Shown: positions 51,602 to 59,957 of the stretch, in pieces
Numbering within the stretch: the stretch's first letter is position 1
Layout of the letters: the number at the start of each line of letters is the position of its first letter
Source: CAZRXG01 sp964603985
GTDB taxonomy: Bacteria > Chloroflexota > Anaerolineae > Aggregatilineales > UBA3940
Length of the DNA: 64,000 nucleotides
Assembly: GCA_964603985.1 (NCBI GenBank)
Contig: CAZRXG010000018.1
Span: forward strand, 12,846 to 76,845
Direction of reading: 5' to 3'
Notes under the pieces: model-generated
What the model was told of the DNA's origin: nothing
The model's input: only the letters and a program-made list of their open reading frames with translations
Databases searched by the model: none
Position numbers and translations under genes: made by a program

Positions 51602-51994
51602 ATGAGCACCTACGAAATCGAGAAGCTGCCCGGCGAGCCAATTCTGGTCTGCACCCTGTCTGAAACGTGGAGCGTGTCCAACGATCTGTCTGCCACCATC
51701 GATCAGATTACGGAGCACCTGGATGCCGCAGACGAGCCGCTCTACTACATTAACGACGTCAGCGGCGGGCTGAAGGTTGACTTGAAAGACGTGATCCTTG
51801 CGGCCAACCAAGCAGCCAGGGGGAGCAGCGCGATCTTTCATCATCCCAACTTCAAGAAATTTCTGATGGTGACAGACCTCAAGCTCTTTGAGCTGGCAGT
51901 CAGGGGGCTGGACAGCGAGATATTCGGCAACGTGCCGGTGGCGGTTTTCCAGACGCTTGAGGAAGCTCTGGAGTACGCCCACAACGGAAGCTGA
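51602..51994 (+). CDS. STAS/SpoIIAA-like protein, array copy 6
   Basis: 130 residues, close to copy 4 at the start (LVCTLSETWSV) but with SNDLSATIDQITEHLDAA and INDVSGGLKVDLKD. The segment FKKFLMVTDLKLFELAVRGL and VFQTLEEALEYAHNGS complete it. After its stop, about 90 bases of unrelated sequence separate it from the last 3' hairpin, unlike earlier units. This marks the right edge of the array. Confidence 0.72.
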   Translation: MSTYEIEKLPGEPILVCTLSETWSVSNDLSATIDQITEHLDAADEPLYYINDVSGGLKVDLKDVILAANQAARGSSAIFHHPNFKKFLMVTDLKLFELAVRGLDSEIFGNVPVAVFQTLEEALEYAHNGS

Positions 51995-52269
51995 CGCCCC
52001 ACCCGACCTGCCGGGTGGCCCGTCCGATAGCCCGACTCGCAACCCACCGGCAAACGCGATAGACACCCGATCCGGGCGCTCGCGGCAACATCGCCCCGTG
52101 CGCCTGCACTGCCCTCCCCTGTTGCTATGGGGGAGGGCGGTTCTGCGCCTGCGAAGATGGGAGAGAGTGGGTGCAGCCGCGCCGCGCTCCCAATTTGCAA
52201 ATTGCCCCGATCTGCATAAGCTAGTGCCAGGAATGTTTAACGGGTAGATCGCACGGGAAGGAGACAACT

Positions 52270-52947
52270 ATGCAGACCGAACTGTTCTATCGCCCGTCCT
52301 ACACCATGGCACGCGTCACCCTCGACCCCAACGAGGAGATCCGCGTCGAAGGCGGCGCGATGGTCAGTATGTCCGACGGCGTCACACTCGAAACCAAGAT
52401 GCAGGGTGGCTTCCTCAAGTCGCTGGCCCGCGCCACGCTGGGCGGCGAATCGTTCTTCATCAACACCTATCACGCCCCGGCAGAAGGCGGCGAGATCAGC
52501 CTGGCCCCCGCCCTCCCCGGCGACATGTTCGTCATGGATCTGCAAGACGAGAGTCTGATCGTGCAGTCCGGTTCGTTCGTCGCCTCGGCGATAGGTGTTG
52601 AGATCGACACCACCTGGGGCGGTGCCAAGACCTTTTTCGCCTCCGAAGGGCTGATCATGCTCAAGGCCAGCGGCACCGGCTCGCTGATCGTCTCCAGCTA
52701 CGGGGCCATCCACGAGATGGAGCTTGACCAGGGGGTGCGCTTCACCGTCGACACCGGCCACCTGGTCGCCTTCAGCGAGGGCATCGGCTTCGAGGTGCGC
52801 AGCGTCGGCGGGCTGAAGTCCACACTGTTCAGCGGTGAAGGACTGGTCGTCGACCTGAAAGGGCCGGGCCGTGTCCTGACTCAGACGCGCTCGGTGGATG
52901 CCTTCCTGACCTGGCTGATCCCCAGGCTGCCCAAAAGCAGCGATTAG
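52270..52947 (+). CDS. AIM24/TIGR00266 family protein
   Basis: 225 residues made almost entirely of beta strands: FYRPSYTMARVTLDPNEEIRVEGGAMVSMSDGV at the start, FLKSLARATLGGESFFINTYHA, then GEISLAPALPGDMFVMDL, GSLIVSSYGAIHEMEL, VDTGHLVAFSEGIGFEV and GEGLVVDLKGPGRVLTQTRS. This is the AIM24 double-stranded beta-helix family (TIGR00266). Bacterial members often sit near phage-shock or stress genes, and their role is unknown. AAGGAGACAAC precedes the ATG. Confidence 0.9.
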   Translation: MQTELFYRPSYTMARVTLDPNEEIRVEGGAMVSMSDGVTLETKMQGGFLKSLARATLGGESFFINTYHAPAEGGEISLAPALPGDMFVMDLQDESLIVQSGSFVASAIGVEIDTTWGGAKTFFASEGLIMLKASGTGSLIVSSYGAIHEMELDQGVRFTVDTGHLVAFSEGIGFEVRSVGGLKSTLFSGEGLVVDLKGPGRVLTQTRSVDAFLTWLIPRLPKSSD

Positions 52948-53027
52948 CCAGTTCCCGGCGGAAAGCCCACCCAGGCGATGGTATAATCAGGTAACCCTTT
53001 CGCCGGTAGAGAAAGCGAGGATCGGCC

Positions 53028-54209
53028 ATGGCAGATAAGGAAGAAACCGAAGATACCGCTCCCGACGCGGCTCAATCGACGAGCAAACCGAAGCGCAGCC
53101 GCTCGCGGAAAGCGGCGGACGATGTGGGGCCGCTCAGCCCGGCAGACGACGCTGATGCTCAGGCCCCATCTGACGGGTCGAAGGCCCAGGCCGACGACAC
53201 GGCTCCCGCAGCACCAACCCCGCCGCAGGTGCCCCCGCCGCCCGGAACGCGGCAGCCGGACTACTCGGCCCAGATCGCGGCGGATGTTGCCCGCCCGACC
53301 TTCGGGCAGCGGCTGGGCAGGGCAGTGAGGCGAGTCTTTGGCTGGCTGATAGCGGCGGTCTTCGGGCTGGCGCTCGGCCTGCTGATATTTGCGCTGACGC
53401 CGGGCGTGGTGGACCGGGTGCTCGCCCCGATCCGCGCCAACAGCGCCGACATCGACCGCCTGGACAGCGAGGTTGACGTGCTCGGTGCGGAGGTGACGGG
53501 GATCAAGACCGATCAGACATCGGACCGGACTGATCAGGAGGCGGCGCTCAACGACGTGCAGGCCGCCGCCGAGCGGCGCGTCGCCGAGGCCGAAACGCGC
53601 GTCGCCGAGGCGGAGGCACGTCTGGCCGACGCCGAAACGCGCCTGCGCGACGCCGAAGACCAGATCGCCGACCAGGAGGCGCTGATCGGGGAGATGCAAT
53701 CCACACTCGACGCCTACGCCGAGCAGCTTGCTGCGCTCGAAGAGCAGGTCACCACGCTGGAGGAGGAGGTGCCCGGCGCTGCCGAGTACGCCGCCTACAA
53801 CCGGCTGCTGATCCTGATGCGCGCCTGGCAGGAGCTTCTCACCGCGCGCATTCGCCTGATGGAGAACAACCCCGGTCTGGCGCTCGACGTGCTGGGCGAG
53901 GCGCGGGCGCTGCTCGACCAGGCTTACGCGCTCTCCTCGCCGGAGGAGCAGGCCCAGCTCGACCCGATTATCGCGCGGCTGGATCAGGTAATCACCAACA
54001 TCACCGCCAGCCCCTTCGCCGCGGCGGGCGACCTGGAGATCGCGTGGCACGACCTCGGCCTGCTGATCACGCCGCCGGAGAATCTGCTGCCGGTCGAGGC
54101 GGCGGGTGAGGAAGCGTCGGAAGAAGAACCGTCGGTCGGGGAGCCGCCTGTGCCGGAGCCCCGCGAGGCTCCGCCACCGGAGGAACCGACGCCGACGCCC
54201 GAATCGTAG
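53028..54209 (+). CDS. Single-pass membrane protein with long coiled coil
   Basis: 393 residues. The N-terminal 100 residues are acidic, Ala/Pro-rich and disordered. One membrane helix at about 103-127 (VFGWLIAAVFGLALGLLIFAL) is followed by a coiled coil at about 140-245 with heptads of Ala/Leu/Glu and repeats VAEAETR/VAEAEAR/LADAETR. A helical domain at 250-345 (LLILMRAWQELLTARIRLMENNPGLALDVLGEARALL) has a tetratricopeptide-like look, and the tail is Pro/Glu-rich. It may act as an envelope scaffold. A hairpin with T-run follows. Confidence 0.75.
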   Translation: MADKEETEDTAPDAAQSTSKPKRSRSRKAADDVGPLSPADDADAQAPSDGSKAQADDTAPAAPTPPQVPPPPGTRQPDYSAQIAADVARPTFGQRLGRAVRRVFGWLIAAVFGLALGLLIFALTPGVVDRVLAPIRANSADIDRLDSEVDVLGAEVTGIKTDQTSDRTDQEAALNDVQAAAERRVAEAETRVAEAEARLADAETRLRDAEDQIADQEALIGEMQSTLDAYAEQLAALEEQVTTLEEEVPGAAEYAAYNRLLILMRAWQELLTARIRLMENNPGLALDVLGEARALLDQAYALSSPEEQAQLDPIIARLDQVITNITASPFAAAGDLEIAWHDLGLLITPPENLLPVEAAGEEASEEEPSVGEPPVPEPREAPPPEEPTPTPES

Positions 54210-54227
54210 AACCCTGAGCGCACGTGC

Positions 54228-54266
54228 GCGGGGCGGTGTGAACACATCGCCCCGCTCTTCTTTTTT
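54228..54266 (+). terminator. Intrinsic terminator of the coiled-coil gene
   Basis: GCGGGGCGGTGTG pairs with CACATCGCCCCGC (one mismatch) and is followed by TCTTCTTTTTT. Confidence 0.85.
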
Positions 54267-54322
54267 AGGTTGGCCTCACGTCCTACGCAGTGAGATAATC
54301 CCCGCTTCGACGCTGCCGTGAC

Positions 54323-55183
54323 TCACGCTTCGGGGGTGTACCAGCAGATGCCCAGCGCGCCCGGCCCGGTGTGCACGCCCAGCCCCGGCCCGACCTCGCC
54401 GAATATGAACACCGCCGGTCGAAGCACGTCGATCAGGTCGGAGGACACGCTGCGGGCCTCCTCCTCGCTGACGGCGTGCGCCACGCCCAGGTGAACCCGG
54501 CCAATCCCGTCGTGGGCGCGCACATCCTCCTCGATGATGCCGCGCACGGCACTGACGGCGCGCGACCAGGTGCGGTGGCGGCTGTGGGCGTCGATGGCGC
54601 CATCCTTCAGGATGAGGATGGGCTTGATCTCCAGCAGGGTGCCCATCAGGTGAGAAGCGCGGCCAATGCGTCCCCCTTTGGCGAGGTAGTCGAGGGTGCT
54701 CAGGACAAAGTAGACGCGCATATTATCGCGCATCACGGCCAGCCGCTCCATGATGGCCTCGACGTTTGTCCCCTCACGAGCCAACCGGGCTGCCTCCAGG
54801 ACCATCAATGCCTGGCCGACCGAGGCCGAGCGGGTGTCAAAGAAGTGGACGTCGGCGTCGGGGAACAGCCGCGCGGCCTGACGCGCCGACTCGATGGTGC
54901 CGCTCATCGCGCCGGAGATGTGGATGGAGAGGATGGTCGCGCCGGGGTCGTCGGACAGGATGCGCTCGTACGCTTCCTTGAACTGGCCGACCGACGGCTG
55001 GCTGGTCTTGGGCAGCTCGTCGGCGGCCCCCATGCGCTCGTAGGCTTCCGCGTCGGTCAGCTCGAAACGCTCAAGCACCACCTCGTCGCCGAAGATGATC
55101 TGGATCGGCACGAGGATGATATTGTACTCGTCAACGACGTTCTGGGGCATATTAGAGTCGGTATCGGTGACGATTCTGATCAC
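54323..55183 (-). CDS. DegV family protein (fatty acid-binding, FakB-like)
   Basis: 286 residues with the DegV/FakB two-domain fold: IRIVTDTDSNMPQ at the start (Asp and Ser of the first ligand loop), KTSQPSVGQFKEAYERI with the TSQPS motif that binds the fatty acid carboxylate, ILSIHISGAMSGT, and FFDTRSASVGQ. FakB proteins present a fatty acid to the FakA kinase for acyl phosphate formation. The GTG at 55183 is chosen because the fold begins here; a GTG further upstream adds 18 Cys/Arg-rich residues not seen in the family. The fakA partner is not adjacent. Confidence 0.88.
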   Translation of the reverse strand: MIRIVTDTDSNMPQNVVDEYNIILVPIQIIFGDEVVLERFELTDAEAYERMGAADELPKTSQPSVGQFKEAYERILSDDPGATILSIHISGAMSGTIESARQAARLFPDADVHFFDTRSASVGQALMVLEAARLAREGTNVEAIMERLAVMRDNMRVYFVLSTLDYLAKGGRIGRASHLMGTLLEIKPILILKDGAIDAHSRHRTWSRAVSAVRGIIEEDVRAHDGIGRVHLGVAHAVSEEEARSVSSDLIDVLRPAVFIFGEVGPGLGVHTGPGALGICWYTPEA

Positions 55184-55305
55184 GTATCTCTCTAACCTCC
55201 CTGGCAGGCACCGGCACACGCCGGACACGCCACTCACACAATCACCGCCTCACGGATGATCAAACACCGGAGCAGGGAAAAAGGCACGGGGGGCGGGGGC
55301 TTATG

Positions 55306-55350
55306 GCTGATGACTGATAGCTGATTAGCTGATGGGCTGATTAGCTGATT
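55306..55350. repeat. Short degenerate GCTGATTA/GCTGATAG repeat
   Basis: Repeats of GCTGAT with varying two- to four-base ends, about six copies in 45 bases. The core is the same as in the 15-bp repeat at 19351-19462. The 55184-55464 region holds no gene. Confidence 0.6.
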
Positions 55351-55464
55351 GACCGACGGGTTTGTGCATCTCGCCGCACGAATATAGAATAGGTCCACAC
55401 CCTCCGGCAACTGGGGTGGTGACGGGCGGCGCGGGCCGCTTTATTACCGAACGGGAGGCTATGT

Positions 55465-57651
55465 ATGTCGGCAAAACAACGCGCTCCCCTTCTGGACGAT
55501 CAGCCCTCTGAACACGACCATTTGGACTTCGAACCCTACCGCGAGACGTTGCGCGGCATTATCGGCGACCAGCACACCCACACGCCGCTCACGGTCGGCG
55601 TGTTCGGCACGTGGGGGACGGGGAAGACGACCCTGCTCCAAATGGTCATGCGTGACGTGCAGGACAGTCACCTTACGGTGTGGTTCAACGCCTGGAAGTA
55701 CGACAAAGAAGACGCACTGTGGCGCGCCCTGCTGCTGCGGACGGTGGCAACCGTGCGCGAGGCGATTCCAGAAGACACCGAAGAGGCCCAATCTGACCTG
55801 CGCGACCTGGAGGACACCCTGTATCAGGCCATCGAGCGCGAGGAACTGGGCAACTTCGAGTTCGACTGGCGGGAGTTCCTCAAGGGGGCCACCGAGACCG
55901 GTGTGCAGGTGGCGATGACGGCCGTCCCCGGGCTGAACCTGGCCGCCAAGGTGGTCGAGGCAGTCGGCAAATCGGCCGGGGAGAAAGGCCCGGGCCGCCT
56001 GCTGCAAGCCTTCCAGCGCGCCCGCACTCAGGTACGGATGGCGCAGATGCAGTCACTCGAACAGTTTGAGAAGCGCTTCGCCGACCTGATTGAGCGCTAC
56101 ATCATGCCCCGCCGACTGGTCGTCTTTGTGGACGACCTGGATCGCTGCCTGCCGCAGAAGGCCATCGAGGTGCTGGAGGCGATCAAGCTGTTCCTCGACG
56201 TACCCGGTTGTATCTTCGTGCTGGGCATCGACCGCGACGTGATCACGCGCGGGATTCGCATCAAATACCGCGACCTGGCGGGTGAGATTGAAGGGGGGAA
56301 GTACCTGGAGAAGATCATCCAACTGCCCTTTGAGCTGCCGCCCCTGGAAGCGGAGGACGTGCATACCTACGTCCGCGCGCTGACGCCCAACCTGCCCGAC
56401 CCTCGCTGTGAGGAGATATTCGCCAGCGGGCTGACCGAGCCAAACCCACGCCAGATCAAACGTACCATCAACACGTTCCTGTTTCTTTCCCGCCTGGCCG
56501 ACGCGCGCGCGGAGCGGCTGGGCAGGTTGCAAGACGTTCGCCTGGCAAAGGTCGTCGTTATCCAGCACAGCCACCAACAGTTGTACAGCCTGCTGCGCCG
56601 CGAACCCCGCCTGCTGGCCGAACTGGAAACCTATTACCGTGCCCTGGAGGAACGTGGCGAGGAGCGGCTAACCGAAGAACCGGAGTCCCTGCCCCCGCTG
56701 CCGGACCGGCTGCAACCTTTTGCCAGCAGCGAAGCGCTGCACCGCCTGCTGACCCTGTGTGCCGATCAGGACGAGGCCTGCTTCGCTAAACTGACCCCGC
56801 TCGACATCCGCCCCTACTTCACGCTGGTGCGCGGCGTCACGGTGGCCGAACCCGAAGCGGCCCCACGCGCCGTCTTTGAGCCGCAGACCGTGCCGGTCCC
56901 GGAGGGTGAGTTCCTGATGGGCACCAGTTACGAGGAGATTGACCGGCTGGTCGAGAACACAGACTGGGCATGGGAATGGCAGCAGGAGGAACGTTTCGCG
57001 AACGAGCAACCGCAGCACGCGGTCTTTCTGGATGGCTACGAGATGGGGCGCTACCCGGTGACCAACCTGGAATACCAGGCCTTTGTCGAAGCCACCGGCT
57101 ACTACCTGCCCCCGCACTGGAACGGCCCGGCCCCGCCTGACGAGATAGCCGACCACCCGGTGGTCAACGTCAGCCACGACGACGCGCTGGCTTACTGCGA
57201 GTGGCTGGCCGAAGAGAGCGGCAGGCCGTACCGCCTGCCGACCGAGGCCGAGTGGGAAAAAGCGGCCCGCGGCACCGACGCGCGGATATACCCCTGGGGC
57301 GACACCTTTGACGCGGCACTGTGCAACACGAAGGAAGGCGGCCCGGGTGGGACAACACCGGTTGGCCAGTACTCGCCCGGCGGCGACAGTCCCTACGGCT
57401 GCGCGGACATGGCAGGCAACGCGTGGGAGTGGTGTCTCGACCGGTATGCAGCGGACTGCTACCGGCACGCGCCGCGCGAGAACCCAGCGGGGCCGGAGGC
57501 GGGCGACGAGCGCGTGGTGCGTGGCGGCTCATGGGGGAACACCCAAGAAGGCACTCGCTGCGCCTGCCGCGACGGGATCCCCCCATCAATCTCCGTCCCC
57601 ATCTTCGGGTTTCGGGTCGTGGCTGCTCCTCCCGTCTCTCAAGGGAATTGA
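55465..57651 (+). CDS. KAP family P-loop NTPase fused to FGE-sulfatase-fold domain
   Basis: 728 residues. The KAP NTPase (about 25-400) has Walker A VFGTWGTGKTT at 46-56, the family's VWFNAWKYD at 72-80 and Walker B VVFVDDLDRC near 219-228. A linker with ERGEERL repeats is followed by an SUMF1/FGE-fold domain from about 470 (VPEGEFLMGTSYEEID, RLPTEAEWEKAARG, VVRGGSWGN, final FGFRVV). The active-site Cys pair of FGE is absent. KAP proteins include signalling and antiphage types. Here the FGE fold may be a recognition tail. The usual membrane helices within KAP domains are not clear. Confidence 0.9.
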   Translation: MSAKQRAPLLDDQPSEHDHLDFEPYRETLRGIIGDQHTHTPLTVGVFGTWGTGKTTLLQMVMRDVQDSHLTVWFNAWKYDKEDALWRALLLRTVATVREAIPEDTEEAQSDLRDLEDTLYQAIEREELGNFEFDWREFLKGATETGVQVAMTAVPGLNLAAKVVEAVGKSAGEKGPGRLLQAFQRARTQVRMAQMQSLEQFEKRFADLIERYIMPRRLVVFVDDLDRCLPQKAIEVLEAIKLFLDVPGCIFVLGIDRDVITRGIRIKYRDLAGEIEGGKYLEKIIQLPFELPPLEAEDVHTYVRALTPNLPDPRCEEIFASGLTEPNPRQIKRTINTFLFLSRLADARAERLGRLQDVRLAKVVVIQHSHQQLYSLLRREPRLLAELETYYRALEERGEERLTEEPESLPPLPDRLQPFASSEALHRLLTLCADQDEACFAKLTPLDIRPYFTLVRGVTVAEPEAAPRAVFEPQTVPVPEGEFLMGTSYEEIDRLVENTDWAWEWQQEERFANEQPQHAVFLDGYEMGRYPVTNLEYQAFVEATGYYLPPHWNGPAPPDEIADHPVVNVSHDDALAYCEWLAEESGRPYRLPTEAEWEKAARGTDARIYPWGDTFDAALCNTKEGGPGGTTPVGQYSPGGDSPYGCADMAGNAWEWCLDRYAADCYRHAPRENPAGPEAGDERVVRGGSWGNTQEGTRCACRDGIPPSISVPIFGFRVVAAPPVSQGN

Positions 57652-57697
57652 ATCGCTGGGTTTGGGGCGCGGCGACCAAGCACGGCACTTCTACCGG

Positions 57698-58822
57698 TCA
57701 GCCGCCCAACAGCCTCTCGTACACGGCCCAGGTCTCACGGGCGGCGCGCTTCCAGGAGAACCCGGCGGCGCGAGTGTGCCCCTTCTCGCGCAGCGCATGG
57801 CACAGGTCGGCGTCGGCGAGCAGGCGGCGCAGCACGTCGACCATCTCCTCGACGCGCTCCGGGTCGAAGGTGAGGGCGGCATCCCCGGCGATCTCGCCCA
57901 GGCTTGACGCCCGGCTGCACGCAACCGGCGCGCCGCTGGCCATCGCCTCCAGCACGGGCAGCCCGAACCCCTCATACAGCGAGGGCTGCACCACGACCGC
58001 CGCGCCCGCGTACAGCGCGGGGAGGTCGTCGTCGGTGACCCAGCCGGGCCTGACGACCGCGTCGCGCTGGTCGAACCGGTCAAGCGCCCGGAAGAAGCCC
58101 TCAACCAGCCAGCCCTCCGCCCCGGCGATCACCAGCCGCAGCGCGGGGTCGTCGCGGCGCAGCGCGGCCAGCGCCTCGACCAGACGGGCGTAATTCTTGC
58201 GCGGCTCGATGGTGCCGACGGCCAGCAGGTAGCGGTTGGGAAGACCGTAGCGGGCGCGCACCGCCTCGACACGCTCCGGCGGCTGGGGCGTGAAGGTGGG
58301 CGCGGCGGCCTCGTAAACGACGGTGATCTTCTCCTCCGGCGTGCCGTAGAGCCGCACCAGGTCGTCTCTGGTCGATTGGCTGACGGCGATGACGTGGTCG
58401 GCGCGGCGCACAAAGAGCGGCATGGCGGCGTTGAGATACCAGTAGTTCAGCCGCTTGTGGTGCTCCGGGAAGAGGCGGAAGATCAGGTCGTGGACGGTGA
58501 GGACGGTCGGCACGCCGCGCAGGGGGAGCAGCAGATGCTCGGTGGCGTGGAAGAGGGCCGTCTCGCCAAGCGGGCGGTCGAAGCCTACCCCGGCCAGTTG
58601 CCCCAACCAGATGACCATGCGCCATGGCTTGTAACCGGCCCGCACGGTTCGCATGGGCAGGCCGGTGAGATCGGGGAGGGGGCGGGCATCGGGGGTCAGG
58701 TTGGCGAAAAGCCGGACCTCGCCGGGGCGTTGGGCGGCGACTGCGGCGGCGAGCGTGGCAGCGTAGCGGCCCAACCCGGCCCGACCGTTGATCGCGGCGG
58801 ATACGTCGATTGTGATCGTCAT
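57698..58822 (-). CDS. GT4 family glycosyltransferase
   Basis: 374 residues with the GT-B fold. N-terminal: INGRAGLGRYAATLAAA (glycine loop) and the HDLIFRLFPEHHKRLNYWYLN segment. C-terminal: LLAVGTIEPRKNYARLVEAL, and the EX7E signature YEGFGLPVLEAMASGAPVACS. The order and the first motif match mannosyltransferases of the GT4 group that act on nucleotide sugars. The acceptor is unknown. The gene converges with the KAP-FGE gene; nothing else for glycan assembly is adjacent. Confidence 0.92.
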   Translation of the reverse strand: MTITIDVSAAINGRAGLGRYAATLAAAVAAQRPGEVRLFANLTPDARPLPDLTGLPMRTVRAGYKPWRMVIWLGQLAGVGFDRPLGETALFHATEHLLLPLRGVPTVLTVHDLIFRLFPEHHKRLNYWYLNAAMPLFVRRADHVIAVSQSTRDDLVRLYGTPEEKITVVYEAAAPTFTPQPPERVEAVRARYGLPNRYLLAVGTIEPRKNYARLVEALAALRRDDPALRLVIAGAEGWLVEGFFRALDRFDQRDAVVRPGWVTDDDLPALYAGAAVVVQPSLYEGFGLPVLEAMASGAPVACSRASSLGEIAGDAALTFDPERVEEMVDVLRRLLADADLCHALREKGHTRAAGFSWKRAARETWAVYERLLGG

Positions 58823-59059
58823 GCGGGCAGTGTAACGCGAAACCGGCGCGCACGAAAGCGCGCACGAATGCGGGCACGAAAGCCCCCCACTTTCCCCCGG
58901 CAGCCGGGCGGATTTGTCCCCCGGTGAATGGGGTGCTAATATCTCGCCGGGCCAGCTCCGAACAGGTCTTTTGGCCCCTTATTTACACATCTCCACCTTT
59001 CGAGAAGTATCACAACTCTATCGCTACGGTCTACCGACCACCAGAAGGGACAGATAACG

Positions 59060-59803
59060 ATGGCTGAAGCCACACAAGATGGCTACTGGGTCACGCAGCG
59101 CGATAAGCTGCTGAGACGCTTCAATCGCCCCCTGAAGCAGATCGGTAGGCTGGCGCTGGCCGAGCGTTACGGGGCGGACGAGACGGCTGTCATCATCGAC
59201 GACACCAGGGCGGAATTCGAGCGCCTGATCCCGCACATCCCGTACATCGGCGAGGACAACCCCATGACGACCTACCTGATGCAGGGAGCCTTCTCGCTGG
59301 CGCTGCACCGGGCACTGGCACAGCGCGGCGCGACCTTCGAGGACACAGGCGAGATCATCTGCCAGGCCGCCCGGACGATGCTGCACCGCATACCGGGGAT
59401 CGCGCGACGCCCGTCGGGCCGACTCTACTTCAGGAAGGGCCGCGTCCGCCGCCAGCAGCAGGCCGCCCTCCGCTCACAGGAGCGGCGGTATCCGGGCGAC
59501 TGGGTATGGGAGATCATCCCCGGCGACGGCGAGACGTTCGACCTGGGCATCGACATCAGCGAGTGCGGCATCCTCAAGTTCATGCAGGCCCAGGGTGGGG
59601 AGGCGTTGATGCCCTATATGTGCCACACCGACTACATCACTCTAGGGGCGATAGGGATTGAGCTGAGGCGCACCAAAACGCTGGCCTACGGCTGCGATAA
59701 GTGCGACTTCCGCATGATCCGGAACGGCGCGCCGCCCCCCGACTGGCCGCCCACCTTCCCCGAAAAGGACTGCGGCGCTGCCGGTCAGAAGGGTCAGCCA
59801 TGA
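59060..59803 (+). CDS. L-2-amino-thiazoline-4-carboxylic acid hydrolase family protein
   Basis: 247 residues. An all-helical N-terminal half (PYIGEDNPMTTYLMQGAFSLALHRAL) is followed by a strand pair and the cysteine-rich end DISECGILKFMQAQGGEALMPYMCHTDY and CDKCDFRMIRNGAPPPDWPP. The C-terminal pattern G-x-D-x-x-E-C-x-x-x-x and M-C-x-x-D-x with the CDFR segment is that of the ATC hydrolase family (PF14196), first known for cysteine synthesis from a thiazoline in Pseudomonas. Most members have no shown activity. GAAGGGACAGATAACG precedes the ATG. Confidence 0.82.
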   Translation: MAEATQDGYWVTQRDKLLRRFNRPLKQIGRLALAERYGADETAVIIDDTRAEFERLIPHIPYIGEDNPMTTYLMQGAFSLALHRALAQRGATFEDTGEIICQAARTMLHRIPGIARRPSGRLYFRKGRVRRQQQAALRSQERRYPGDWVWEIIPGDGETFDLGIDISECGILKFMQAQGGEALMPYMCHTDYITLGAIGIELRRTKTLAYGCDKCDFRMIRNGAPPPDWPPTFPEKDCGAAGQKGQP

Positions 59804-59904
59804 AACGCCAGCCCGGCGCCGACGATGCCGCGCACCCGGAGGAGTACGAGCGGCGGGTCGTGGGCTTCTTCGACGAGGCGCTGATGGACGGCGGCACAGA
59901 GTGA
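59800..59904 (+). pseudogene. C-terminal remnant of an alpha/beta hydrolase
   Basis: 34 codons beginning with an ATG that overlaps the stop of the previous gene. HPEEYERRVVGFFDEALMD matches the C-terminus of the intact hydrolase at 22821-23921 (CPEEYAARLVAFFDAALLD). The rest of the hydrolase is absent, so it is either a relic or, less likely, a translationally coupled micro-gene. Confidence 0.55.
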
Positions 59905-59957
59905 CGAGCCATCGCGATCACCACCCAGACCGCCACACAGAAGCAAAACCGCACAAG

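Larger units (their letters stand above)
48387..52137 (+). repeat. Six-copy tandem gene array, unit about 605 bp
   Basis: Starts of the six genes are 606, 606, 605, 604 and 602 bases apart. Each unit holds a promoter with exact 17-base spacing, a leader hairpin, the 130-residue gene and a 3' hairpin of the form CCCTCCCC/GGGGGAGGG. The 3' hairpins are at 48387-48412 (before the first gene), 49599-49624, 50205-50229, 50810-50834, 51411-51435 and 52112-52137. The one after the first gene has lost its right arm. A following TCTGCGC/GCGCAGA stem is also repeated. Units 3+4 and 5+6 resemble each other as pairs, so a two-gene block was copied. Confidence 0.92.

Noticed and set aside
48759..51641. 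Repeated minus-strand frames of 100-135 codons in the array
   Set aside because: They recur only because the DNA unit is repeated, are rich in Arg/Pro/Ser, and lie opposite well-supported genes.
55465..57651. Diversity-generating retroelement
   Set aside because: No reverse transcriptase or template repeat was found in the window.
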